NCBI GenBank assembly: GCA_007134875.1
Contig: SLJY01000057.1
Span: 1 to 37,169 of the forward strand
Source of the DNA: Desulfobacterales bacterium
GTDB taxonomy: Bacteria > Desulfobacterota > Desulfobacteria > Desulfobacterales > Desulfosalsimonadaceae
Length of the DNA: 37,169 nucleotides
Direction: 5' to 3'
The position numbers were made by a program, and so were the translations under genes. Below the pieces are notes generated by a model. It worked only from the letters and a program-made list of their open reading frames with translations, was not told the origin of the DNA and ran no database searches. Below, piece by piece: positions 1 to 7,573 of the stretch. The first letter of the stretch is position 1; the number at the start of each line of letters is the position of its first letter.

Positions 1-152
1 ATATCTGCGTTACGCGCGATTTCTCAGAATTTGCGGCTTACGCCTTGTAAACATACACGTACGCCAAGTACACTGCATTCTTCGAAATCGCGCAAGCCTT
101 GATCTTAAACTTTTTACAAAGTCGTCGGATCACGGCTTTTTACGGGAGCATC
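1..152 (-). mobile_element. Family A MITE-like element, copy A1 (cut by window start)
   Basis: This is a reverse-orientation copy of the most abundant repeat in the window. It runs from the arm with GTAACGCAGATAT-type sequence (seen as its complement at the window start) to the terminal GCATC at 148-152. The distal terminal repeat lies outside the window. It shares with copy A2 an extra central segment (GTTTACAAGGCGTAAG-like) that other copies lack, so the two form a subfamily. A degraded family B fragment follows at once, suggesting A1 was inserted into a B element. Confidence 0.8.
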
Positions 153-159
153 AATGTTT

Positions 160-224
160 GCCGCCGGTTAAAGTTCTTGCCTTCCTTGAACTTGGCGAAA
201 AATCCTTATTTTGTTCGGCTATTA
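160..224 (-). repeat. Family B repeat fragment (B5)
   Basis: This stretch aligns along its length with the reverse complement of the B copy at 7444-7546. Shared blocks are CGGTTAAA, then CTTCCTTGA-like, then GGCGAAAAATCC and TTCGGC at the end. It is diverged and truncated where family A copy A1 begins. Confidence 0.55.
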
Positions 225-233
225 AATAATAAA

Positions 234-265
234 ACAACGGGGGGATTTTTCAATCCCCCCGTTGT
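234..265 (-). terminator. Rho-independent terminator of cooS
   Basis: A perfect 14-bp stem (ACAACGGGGGGATT paired with AATCCCCCCGTTGT) closes a four-base loop. Read on the minus strand it is followed by a T-rich tract (TTTTATTATTTAAT), as expected for an intrinsic terminator. It lies about 125 bp beyond the cooS stop codon. Confidence 0.85.
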
Positions 266-390
266 CCGGTTGGTATTTATACCCCAATTTGTTTTTGGGT
301 TCAATTCAATTGTTGAATCATTCCGCTACCCGCCACCGGATCGACCCGGAGAGCAATCCGGTGGCCGGAGCGGGGTCTGCCGTTTCGGAA

Positions 391-2352
391 TCAGGCCATT
401 TCGCGGCGCTCGGCCATGTCGACCAGCTTCCGCTCCCTTGTCTTGTCGATGCCTAAGGCCTTGCGCTTTTTGTCGATGTGAGCGATCATCATGGAGGCGA
501 TCTCATGGGGATCCTTTCCGAATCCCCACTTGCCGAGGCCTTCCTTCTCGAGTCCTTCGAAAAGGTACTTATGGAAGGCGGTATCCTCCACGATGGGAAA
601 TGTCACCCCGAACACGGTATAAACGCCCGATGCCACGAAATACTGGCCGATGCAGATGGCCTTTTCGCTCATGTACTCGGGCGCGCACCCGGCAACCGGA
701 AGATCGGCGATGGATTCGCCGAGGCCGCCGACTTTTACCATCTCGGATGCCGCGATGAGAATCCGGCTGTTGTCGACGCATGCGCCTAGGCCCAGCACGG
801 GCGGCATGCCGACGGTCTCGCACACTTCCCGCAGGCCGTCGCCGGCAAGATATGCCGCCTCGGGCGTCAGCAGTCCGGCCTTGGCGAGTGCGATCTGGGA
901 GCAGCCGGTCTGAAGGACCAGAACATCGTTTTTGATCAGTTCTTTTACCAGTTCCACGTGGGTATAGTCCTGCTTCACACGGGGGTTGGTGCAGCCGACC
1001 ACTCCGGCGACTCCCCGAATCCTGCCGTTAATGATGTTGTCATTGAGCGGTGTATAGCTGCCCCGGAACGAACCGCCGAGCATGTAGTTGATATACTCGT
1101 AGGAGAATCCGTGGATGCTCGGGTTGGTGACCTTTGGAATCTGGATCGGGTACTTTCTTCTTTTGAACCTTGAAATCGCCTTGATAACGACTTCATCGGT
1201 GGTTTCCAGGGGGTTGTCCTCGTGAAATTCGATGTGCTCGGCCCCTTCGACCTTGCACCGGGGATTGGTCGTGAACATATAGGAGTCGTAACACTTGGCC
1301 ACGGTGGCCAGTCCCTGCTGGATGCACTGCACATCCACTGCAAACGCGTCCACAGCGCCCGTCACCAGAATGGCTTCGGTGGAGCCGAAGTTGCCTGCGT
1401 GCGGAATGCCGTGGCGGGAAATCATCTCCAAGCCGGAGCAGCACATGCCGACCAGGTTGATGCCGGCCGCACCCGCTTCCTTGGCGGCCTCGATCAAGGT
1501 GGGCGAATTGGTCGAGGCGATCATCGATTCGAACAGGTTCGGTTCGTGTCCGTGAACGATGATGTTGACCTCGTTTTCCTTGAGAACGCCCATGTTCACT
1601 TCCGTTGCGACCGGCACGGGGGTTCCGAACAGGATGTCGGATATCTCCGTTGCCACCATGGAGCCGCCCCACCCGTCGGAAAGGGCCGTCCGGGAGCATT
1701 GCTGGGTGATGTTCTTGTAGTCCTGATCAACGCCCATGTGGGTGCGGTGCATCATTTCCATGATTTCGCGCATGGCGCCGCGCGGCACGATACCGTGCTT
1801 CCGCCAGGTCTCCAGGGTTTTTGGCGGAACGCGTTTGGCAAACGGGATTTCCCCTTCCACCTGGGTATAGGTCTGCTCCAGTTCCTTGTAGAGCGCTTTG
1901 GCGATATCTTCGATCGATTTGTCCTCTGTTTCAATCCCAACGGATTCCGCAACATTGATCAGTTTCTCGGTGTCCGTGATCTTGTAATCAGTGATCTTGC
2001 CGGATACCACTTCGCGGAACACATCGAGCATGACCATGCCGTGGTCGGTGTGGGCCGCCCCGCCTGCAGCGATCATGCGGCCGAAGTTTCTGGCCTGGAT
2101 CGTGTCGATTGTCGCGCCGCAGACGCCGACCTTTCCGTAGGGGTCTTTCGAATTGAGGCGGCAGGGGCCCATGGCGCAGTGCTTGCAGCACGCGGAGTCC
2201 TTCCCGATGGGACACGCCTTCATGGTGGCGGCCCGGTCGAAACTGATTTCAACGCCTTCTGTTCGTGCTTTTTCGAGCATCTGGCCGGTGGCCTCGCAGA
2301 TGGTGACGTCTTTAATGTCAAGGAGCTTATCCTTTTCCTTTTTCTTATCCAT
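391..2352 (-). CDS. cooS: Anaerobic carbon monoxide dehydrogenase catalytic subunit (CooS)
   Basis: This is the Ni-Fe-S enzyme that interconverts CO and CO2 in the cytoplasm. The protein is 653 residues, normal for monofunctional CooS. The N-terminal cysteines have the family spacing: C47 and C55 fit the intersubunit D-cluster, and C56, C59, C64 and C78 the B-cluster. The HGHEPN segment carries the conserved C-cluster histidine, and further conserved cysteine segments follow. The start at 2352 was chosen because GGAGGG sits just upstream (2356-2361); a start 69 bases further upstream is open but has no such site. No cooF, cooC, acsB or hydrogenase gene lies beside it, so the electron partner is not shown here. 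A strong terminator follows at 234-265. Identity is very secure; the physiological direction is not visible. Confidence 0.97.
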   Translation of the reverse strand: MDKKKEKDKLLDIKDVTICEATGQMLEKARTEGVEISFDRAATMKACPIGKDSACCKHCAMGPCRLNSKDPYGKVGVCGATIDTIQARNFGRMIAAGGAAHTDHGMVMLDVFREVVSGKITDYKITDTEKLINVAESVGIETEDKSIEDIAKALYKELEQTYTQVEGEIPFAKRVPPKTLETWRKHGIVPRGAMREIMEMMHRTHMGVDQDYKNITQQCSRTALSDGWGGSMVATEISDILFGTPVPVATEVNMGVLKENEVNIIVHGHEPNLFESMIASTNSPTLIEAAKEAGAAGINLVGMCCSGLEMISRHGIPHAGNFGSTEAILVTGAVDAFAVDVQCIQQGLATVAKCYDSYMFTTNPRCKVEGAEHIEFHEDNPLETTDEVVIKAISRFKRRKYPIQIPKVTNPSIHGFSYEYINYMLGGSFRGSYTPLNDNIINGRIRGVAGVVGCTNPRVKQDYTHVELVKELIKNDVLVLQTGCSQIALAKAGLLTPEAAYLAGDGLREVCETVGMPPVLGLGACVDNSRILIAASEMVKVGGLGESIADLPVAGCAPEYMSEKAICIGQYFVASGVYTVFGVTFPIVEDTAFHKYLFEGLEKEGLGKWGFGKDPHEIASMMIAHIDKKRKALGIDKTRERKLVDMAERREMA

Positions 2353-2526
2353 ATACCCTCCGTTTGTTTGGTTGGATTGATGCTTTTGTTGATACAAACT
2401 GTCCCGATAGTATCCTGTCATTCAAGAAATATGCCACGACCTTGTTACGGCATGGCTTATGCAGGTCTTTGTACCCGGAAAGAATAATCACAAAATCAAT
2501 CCATGCCACTGGCGGAGAGGAAAAAT

Positions 2527-2889
2527 ATGCTTACCCTTGAACAACTCAAGAAACGAAAAGACCTGGTATACGCCATCGACTGGGACATGACGCCCGAAGA
2601 AGCCGTCCGTCTGTACCTGGAATGGGGGAACAACTGGGTTCACGGAAAATACGTGGTGCGACACGATTCGGACGTGTCCGTGTATTTTACGGTGTATTCC
2701 TGGGAAGATCCTCCCGTGATATTTCTGGTCCGCAGGGACTCCAGGGGGGCCGAGGAACTTGCACGGATCACCATGCCCGACGATGTCAAGCGGCGTTTTC
2801 TGGAGACCACCGGGCAAAACAGCGGCGTATACGCTCTGGAAGGCGAGGTAAGAAAATGGCTCGTCTCGGAGCTTGAAACTGTGAATTAG
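2527..2889 (+). CDS. Conserved small protein of unknown function, divergent from cooS
   Basis: This is a soluble protein of 120 residues with no membrane segment, signal peptide or cysteine pattern. I do not recognise a family. The sequence has normal composition and codon use, with an N-terminal helix (LEQLKKRKDL) and alternating beta-like stretches such as VSVYFTVYSW, so it looks like a real folded protein. The start at 2527 is preceded by GGAGAGG (2514-2520). An upstream ATG at 2503 is in frame but has no ribosome-binding site. It is transcribed away from cooS from a shared 174-bp spacer, so co-regulation with CO metabolism is possible but unproven. Confidence 0.75.
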   Translation: MLTLEQLKKRKDLVYAIDWDMTPEEAVRLYLEWGNNWVHGKYVVRHDSDVSVYFTVYSWEDPPVIFLVRRDSRGAEELARITMPDDVKRRFLETTGQNSGVYALEGEVRKWLVSELETVN

Positions 2890-2949
2890 AGCATGATTCT
2901 TGTTTCATGTTGTTAAATATTGATACATAAGTGTCTCTGTTTCGATACA

Positions 2950-3270
2950 TAGTGCCCGAACGAAAACGGGGATTTTTCGTTAAGCTTGACACCGTAAAAA
3001 GTCTCGATCTGACGGCTTTGTAAAAAGTACAAGATCAAGGCTTACTCGATTTCGAAGAATGCAGATTACTTGGCGTACGCGTATGTTTACAAGGCGTAAG
3101 CCGCAAATTCTGAGAAATCGCGCGTAACGAAGATATTGGACTTTTTACGAAGCCGTCAAGCTTACGGACGGGGAAAATTTTATCCGCGGGAATACCGGGC
3201 GTATTTTGAGGATTATAATTTGAGCCGGCCCTAGAGATTGGAAAAAAAGACGGTTTTCGTTCAGGCGCTG
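2950..3270 (+). mobile_element. Family B inverted-repeat element, copy B1 (split by A2)
   Basis: The left terminus reads TAGTGCCCGAACGAAAAC and the right terminus is a near complement ending GTTTTCGTTCAGGCGCTG. Removing the A2 insertion (2988-3157) and one copy of its duplicated AAGCTT gives a sequence that aligns without gaps over about 29 bases with the uninterrupted copy at 7444-7546. The right half also carries about 40 bases absent from that copy. It fills the spacer between the small unknown gene and the thioredoxin-fold gene. Confidence 0.75.
2988..3157 (+). mobile_element. Family A MITE-like element, copy A2, inserted in B1
   Basis: This is a complete 170-bp copy from the GTAAAAAGTC-bearing left end to the GAAGCCGTC right end. 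It is flanked on both sides by AAGCTT (2982-2987 and 3158-3163), a 6-bp target duplication inside element B1. Internally it forms a long imperfect hairpin. Confidence 0.88.
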
Positions 3271-3311
3271 CATATGATCAGGGTCAAGTGAATAACGCCG
3301 GGAGGTGTATG

Positions 3312-5576
3312 ATGAACGCACAAATCCGACCCCATAACCAAAACCGGCTTGCGGCCGAAAAAAGCCCGTACCTCCTCCAGCACGCGGACAACCCAGTGGA
3401 CTGGTATCCATGGGGGGACGAGGCCTTTGAGAAAGCCGGCCGTGAGGACAAACCGATTCTGGTATCCATTGGCTATTCCACCTGCCACTGGTGCCATGTC
3501 ATGGCGGATGAGTCGTTTTCCGATCCGGAAACAGCAAGGCTCATGAACCAGCATTTCGTCAATATAAAGGTGGACCGGGAGGAGCGGCCGGATATCGATC
3601 AGATCTATATAACCGCCGTTTCGACGATGACCGGTTCTGCCGGCTGGCCCCTGAACGTTTTTCTGACGCCTTCGGGCAAGCCCTTTTTCGGCGGCACTTA
3701 TTTTCCGCCGAAGCGCCGGATGAATCCGTCCTGGATGGAGATTCTTTCAGCGGTGGCTGAGGCATACAAAGACCCGCACAAACGAAAAGAGCTGCTTCGC
3801 TCGGCAGAACGGTTTGCGGACGCGATCCGGCAGCATCTCACGGCAGACGCACCGGTTCGTGACGGTATGACTTTGAAGGCCGATTGGCTCGATACCGGGG
3901 TGGACGCATTTTCGACCGCCCATGACGGCGTGCATGGGGGCTTCAGCGGCGCGCCCAAATTCCCGATGCCGCCCTTGCTGGATTTTCTCCTGTTTTACAC
4001 TCGATTTGCGGACCACACGGGCAAATCATCGTCCAGAAGCCGCAGCGCGACGGAAGTGGCCGCGTCTACCCTGGAAAAGATGGCCGCCGGCGGCATTTAC
4101 GACCACCTGGGCGGCGGTTTTCACCGGTATGCAACCGATGAGAAGTGGCATGTGCCGCACTTTGAAAAGATGCTCTACGACAATGCCCAGTTGATACGCA
4201 CCTACCTGGATGCCTACGAGATCACCGGAAACGTCCGGTTTGCCGAAACAGCCAGGGATGCATTGGACTATGTCCTGAGGGACATGACCCACCCGGAAGG
4301 CGGATTTTATTCCGCGGAAGACGCCGACAGCGTCTACATGGACCTGTCTGCCGTCACTGTGCCTGACGGAGCCGATGCGAACAAGGGCAAAAAGAAATCG
4401 GAAGGCGGCTTCTACGTATGGCGCAAAGCCGAAATCGATATTATATTGAACGGAGACGATCGTCCCAAATGGCTTGGCGAGGTCTTTTCCTTCTGTTACG
4501 GGGTGCGTCCGGACGGCAACGTGGCCCATGACCCCTTGGGCGAGTTCGGCGGGAAAAACATCCTTTTCAAGGAAAAATCCGCCGTTGATGCCGCCCGGCA
4601 TTTTGATATGGACGAAACGACGGTCAGGCACCTTCTTGCCACCGGGAGGCGTCGGCTTCTGCAGGCCCGCGAGAGCCGGCCGCGGCCCCACCTGGATGAC
4701 AAAATCCTCGTGGAGTGGAACGGGCTCATGATATCGGCCCTGGCCGCCGCGTACCGCGTGCTCGGGGACAGGCGCTACCTGGAGGCGGCCGAAAGGGCCG
4801 TGTCGTTTCTCTTCGATAGGATGTACGAAGACGGGGACCGGCCGGTACTCTATCGCCGCTGGCGGGACGGTGAGGCAAAGATACCCGCCATGTCGGCCGA
4901 TTATGCGTTTTTGATCCAGGGTCTGCTGGATGTATACGAAGCCGGATTCCACCCTCGGCACCTGGAGCGTGCGATCGTTTTGTCGTCGCTTTTGCGAGAT
5001 CGGTTCTTCGACTCTGCGTCCGGCGGTTTTTTTACGGTCGCAGACGGCATGGACAAGCACCTGATCGTTATGGCCAAGGAGCGGACGGACGGGGTCATGC
5101 CTTCCACGGATGCGGTGGCGGCCATGAACTTCCTGCGCCTTTACCGCCTGACCGGGAACACCGGTTTCGGGAAGGCGTCCGACCGAACGCTGGAGGCGTC
5201 GGCGACCCGGATGGAGCGCCAGCCATTCGCCGTACCCGCCATGCTTTCGGCTCTCGGCATGAGCCTCCTCCGGCACGGAGAAATCGTGCTTGTTGGAAGT
5301 CAGGCGGCAGATAACGCGGAAGCCGTTCTTTCGGTCATACGGTCCCGGATGCGGGAGGCGATCCACCCCGTATGGATCGACACCCCGGAAACCGCGGCCT
5401 TACTTGCGCCTTACCTGCCGCAGCTCGCAGGCGTGGGCGATCCGGAAAGCGCCGGTTTGCGGGTGTTTGCATGCTTCGGAAATACCTGCCGGGAGCCTGT
5501 GCGCGAATCGGACGAACTTTCGGAAATACTCGACAATGCTTTTTCGTCGTCGTCGGGAACAACTTACGCAACTTGA
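3312..5576 (+). CDS. Thioredoxin-domain protein of the YyaL/SSP411 (DUF255) family
   Basis: The protein has 754 residues, typical of the family. The first 170 or so form the thioredoxin-like DUF255 domain: the opening [20 protein letters not shown] signature, a CHWC active-site motif in STCHWCHVM, and the GGTYFPP cis-proline loop. The remainder is an alpha/alpha barrel-like region with conserved [14 protein letters not shown] and [13 protein letters not shown] motifs, related in fold to N-acylglucosamine 2-epimerases. It is probably cytosolic. The biochemical role of this widespread family is not settled; redox or sugar-related functions are suggested by the folds only. GGAGG at 3301-3305 favours the second of two adjacent ATG codons (3309 or 3312). 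The zinc-ribbon gene follows 17 bp downstream, probably in the same operon. Confidence 0.92.
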   Translation: MNAQIRPHNQNRLAAEKSPYLLQHADNPVDWYPWGDEAFEKAGREDKPILVSIGYSTCHWCHVMADESFSDPETARLMNQHFVNIKVDREERPDIDQIYITAVSTMTGSAGWPLNVFLTPSGKPFFGGTYFPPKRRMNPSWMEILSAVAEAYKDPHKRKELLRSAERFADAIRQHLTADAPVRDGMTLKADWLDTGVDAFSTAHDGVHGGFSGAPKFPMPPLLDFLLFYTRFADHTGKSSSRSRSATEVAASTLEKMAAGGIYDHLGGGFHRYATDEKWHVPHFEKMLYDNAQLIRTYLDAYEITGNVRFAETARDALDYVLRDMTHPEGGFYSAEDADSVYMDLSAVTVPDGADANKGKKKSEGGFYVWRKAEIDIILNGDDRPKWLGEVFSFCYGVRPDGNVAHDPLGEFGGKNILFKEKSAVDAARHFDMDETTVRHLLATGRRRLLQARESRPRPHLDDKILVEWNGLMISALAAAYRVLGDRRYLEAAERAVSFLFDRMYEDGDRPVLYRRWRDGEAKIPAMSADYAFLIQGLLDVYEAGFHPRHLERAIVLSSLLRDRFFDSASGGFFTVADGMDKHLIVMAKERTDGVMPSTDAVAAMNFLRLYRLTGNTGFGKASDRTLEASATRMERQPFAVPAMLSALGMSLLRHGEIVLVGSQAADNAEAVLSVIRSRMREAIHPVWIDTPETAALLAPYLPQLAGVGDPESAGLRVFACFGNTCREPVRESDELSEILDNAFSSSSGTTYAT

Positions 5577-5593
5577 AGGCAAAGGAGGTTGGT

Positions 5594-5794
5594 ATGTCAG
5601 CAAAGCGTTATCGGGTTCAATCGGGCTGCCCCCAGTGCGGATGCAGTATGCTAACGGTGTTGAGCGCCGAGGAGATGAAGGAGAAATACGGCGATGTACC
5701 CAATATCGAGTTGGAATGTTCCGAGTGCATGGCAAAGTTCACCAAAAAAACCGAGGAAGCCTGCCCGGAATGGGCGGAGGACTGCAAGCAGTAA
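5594..5794 (+). CDS. Small zinc-ribbon protein
   Basis: This 66-residue protein has two cysteine pairs, CPQC near the N-terminus (with a further C two residues on) and CSEC about 30 residues later. The arrangement suits a single structural zinc site. A near-ideal AAGGAGG (5582-5588) fixes the start; longer readings upstream are only the overlap with the preceding gene. A strong terminator follows 15 bp after the stop, so it is the last gene of the operon. No specific function can be assigned. Confidence 0.82.
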   Translation: MSAKRYRVQSGCPQCGCSMLTVLSAEEMKEKYGDVPNIELECSECMAKFTKKTEEACPEWAEDCKQ

Positions 5795-5808
5795 TCATGG
5801 ACTGAAGT

Positions 5809-5850
5809 CACCCGGGGAGGCCGCCGGCGTCTCGGGTGGTTGGTTTTTTT
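5809..5850 (+). terminator. Rho-independent terminator
   Basis: An 8-bp GC-rich stem (CACCCGGG with CTCGGGTG, one G-T pair) encloses a 14-base loop and is followed within five bases by seven T residues. It closes the operon containing the thioredoxin-fold and zinc-ribbon genes. Confidence 0.85.
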
Positions 5851-5867
5851 GCCGCTGTTTTTTCAAT

Positions 5868-6017
5868 GATGCACTCGCAAAAAGCCACGACCCGACGGCT
5901 TTGTAAAGATCCAAGATCAAAGCCTACGCGATTTCGAAGAATGCAGGGTACCTGGCGTGCGTTAAATTCTATAGAATCGCGCGCAGGCGCAGCTGTTGGA
6001 TTTTTTACGAACCCCTC
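5868..6017 (+). mobile_element. Family A MITE-like element, copy A3
   Basis: A full-length diverged copy beginning GATGCACTCG and ending in a degenerate right terminus GAACCCCTC. The flanking heptamers TTTCAAT (5861-5867) and ATTTAAT (6018-6024) agree at five of seven positions, consistent with an old target duplication. Its right end reaches the stop codon of the minus-strand O-methyltransferase. Confidence 0.8.
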
Positions 6018-7026
6018 ATTTAATTGCGCTGATAAGGCCTGACTGCGTCGGCCCCTCCCAGGGCAGGCGACGGATGTCTTTGAATCCCGATTTTTCCAGC
6101 ATCCGCGAAATCTCTTTTCCGGTGTAAGCGCGTCCTTCGTCGGTTGCCACCAGCATATTCAGCGAAAACAGGCCTGGAAACTCTGGTCCTGAGCGGTCAT
6201 CGTCCATTATGAACTCTTGGATGGCCACCATACCCCCTGCCTCCAGGGCATTGTAGGCCTTTTGGACCATGTTCCCGCAATCGGAAAAACTTTCTCCGTG
6301 AAGAATGTGAGACATCCAGACAACGTCGAAGCCGCCCGGCAGGTCCTGGTCAAGGTAGTTGCCGGCCGCAAAACCGATGCGGCCGCTCATACCGGCTTCT
6401 TCAATCACCTTTTCGGCAAAAGGCCTTGCCGTGGGCAGATCGAATACCACGGCTGTCAGTTCCGGATACTGCCGGCAAAACCAAATTGCATAGGTTCCGG
6501 GACCGCCGCCCATGTCAAGTAGGCGTCTGCGTCCGGTAAGGTCAACCTGCCGGACGATACGGGGGGCCAGGAGGTTGGCGTTGTTGTACATGCCCATAAG
6601 AAAGGCTTCCCGTTCCCATTCATCCTCTTCTTCATCGCCGTATCCGGCAAGGAAACCGCGGACGGGCTTGCCGGTGCGAACGCTTTTGTCGAGATTTTTC
6701 CAGAGGTCTACCAGATGGTGATGGTGAAGAATCATGTAACCAAGGTATTGCGGAGAGGATTTGGACAGATATGCGGAAGCGGCTTCCGTGTTGACGTACA
6801 GGCCGTCCTCTTTTGTCAGAAGCCCCATGGCGGACAGGGCGTCGAGAAGTCGGGCCGTGGCGTCACCCCCGGTGCCGGCTTGCGCTGCCACTTCCTCCGC
6901 GCCAAGACGCAGACCGTCGAGAATGGTGAATACATCGAGCTTCACGGCCGCGTGAAGCGTGCAGGTTTTCCAGAATGCACCCGACAGTTCCAGGATGCTG
7001 CCGGGATGCCAATCATTTGAAGTCAT
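6016..7026 (-). CDS. SAM-dependent O-methyltransferase (hydroxyindole O-methyltransferase-like)
   Basis: This 336-residue protein has the two-domain layout of the plant/bacterial small-molecule O-methyltransferases. A helical N-terminal dimerisation domain with a winged helix (about residues 15-95, including ARLLDALSAMGLL) precedes a Rossmann methyltransferase domain. The SAM-binding glycine loop is LLDMGGGPGTYAI, and a catalytic-region histidine lies in SHILHGES. The substrate cannot be read from sequence. AGGAAAGGG precedes the ATG by six bases. The gene stands alone, convergent to the zinc-ribbon operon. The TGA stop (6016-6018) takes two of its bases from the end of family A copy A3. Confidence 0.92.
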   Translation of the reverse strand: MTSNDWHPGSILELSGAFWKTCTLHAAVKLDVFTILDGLRLGAEEVAAQAGTGGDATARLLDALSAMGLLTKEDGLYVNTEAASAYLSKSSPQYLGYMILHHHHLVDLWKNLDKSVRTGKPVRGFLAGYGDEEEDEWEREAFLMGMYNNANLLAPRIVRQVDLTGRRRLLDMGGGPGTYAIWFCRQYPELTAVVFDLPTARPFAEKVIEEAGMSGRIGFAAGNYLDQDLPGGFDVVWMSHILHGESFSDCGNMVQKAYNALEAGGMVAIQEFIMDDDRSGPEFPGLFSLNMLVATDEGRAYTGKEISRMLEKSGFKDIRRLPWEGPTQSGLISAIK

Positions 7027-7176
7027 ATTCAGCCCTTTCCTGTTTATGAGAGTAGGGTTTCCGTTTTTTCATCCGCCGTTTACATCCGGCTTCATTCAGC
7101 GTTTTGGCCCGGGCTTGGGTGCATGGAAAATAATTCTTTTTCACACTATAAACTGAACAGAGCGATTTTCAAGTTT

Positions 7177-7205
7177 GCCGGCTTCGTAAAAAGTCCAATA
7201 TCGCT
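7177..7205 (-). repeat. Family A right-end fragment
   Basis: The sequence GCCGGCTTCGTAAAAAGTCC followed by AATATC matches the terminal repeat of family A in reverse orientation. It then breaks off into a short B-like stretch (AAGTGCCCGAA). It is a remnant with no second end. Confidence 0.65.
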
Positions 7206-7274
7206 AATAAGTGCCCGAATGCCAGTAGTACAAACAGAAATTGGATAAAATAGCGCAAAAATTTAAAAAAAATC

Positions 7275-7294
7275 AATTGAGCATTTGCTCAATT
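7275..7294. promoter_or_regulatory. Perfect 9-2-9 palindrome, candidate operator
   Basis: AATTGAGCA and TGCTCAATT form a perfect inverted repeat separated by two bases, in an AT-rich part of the 547-bp spacer between two divergent genes. The shape (TTGAGCA-N2-TGCTCAA) resembles sites bound by winged-helix repressors of the ArsR/SmtB type, which is an analogy and not an identification. It lies about 250 bp upstream of the O-methyltransferase start and 280 bp upstream of the cytochrome b/HdrC start. The rest of this spacer holds only repeat copies. Confidence 0.45.
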
Positions 7295-7443
7295 TTGGAA
7301 TTCAATTATGGTTGATTTTCTACCTTTCCAAAGATAATCTCTTTATCCGCATTCCGGCCCGGGCCGGCAGCGCGTTCTGCCGGGTGACCGGCGGATCCGT
7401 GAAAGCAAAACAAAACCGCCGTTCAGGCAACATATACGCTAAA

Positions 7444-7546
7444 TAGTGGCCGAACGAAAACCAGGATTTTTCGTCAAGGAGAAGGACGTCGAAAATTTTA
7501 ACCGCAGGAATACTTGTTGAAAAAGACGGTTTCCGTTCAGCCACGA
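7444..7546 (+). mobile_element. Family B inverted-repeat element, copy B2 (uninterrupted)
   Basis: A 103-bp copy with ends TAGTGGCCGAACGAAAACC and, on the other side, the near complement of TCGTGGCTGAACGGAAACC. It is the only uninterrupted longer B copy here and serves as the family reference. No convincing target duplication was seen. It lies just upstream of the cytochrome b/HdrC gene, so a promoter for that gene may lie in or before it. Confidence 0.75.
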
Positions 7547-7573
7547 ACTGACCAATGCAGGAAGTGGACTGTC

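Noticed and set aside
2431-2453. ATGCC-N13-GGCAT inverted repeat upstream of cooS as an operator
   Set aside because: Only five paired bases with a long spacer, easily expected by chance in a region this size.
1222-2487. 421-codon open frame opposite cooS
   Set aside because: It is fully antisense to a gene with complete family motifs; its composition is that of a shadow frame and it has no recognisable domain.
4026-5366. 446-codon open frame opposite the thioredoxin-fold gene
   Set aside because: Antisense shadow in GC-rich coding DNA, with no ribosome-binding site and no family resemblance.
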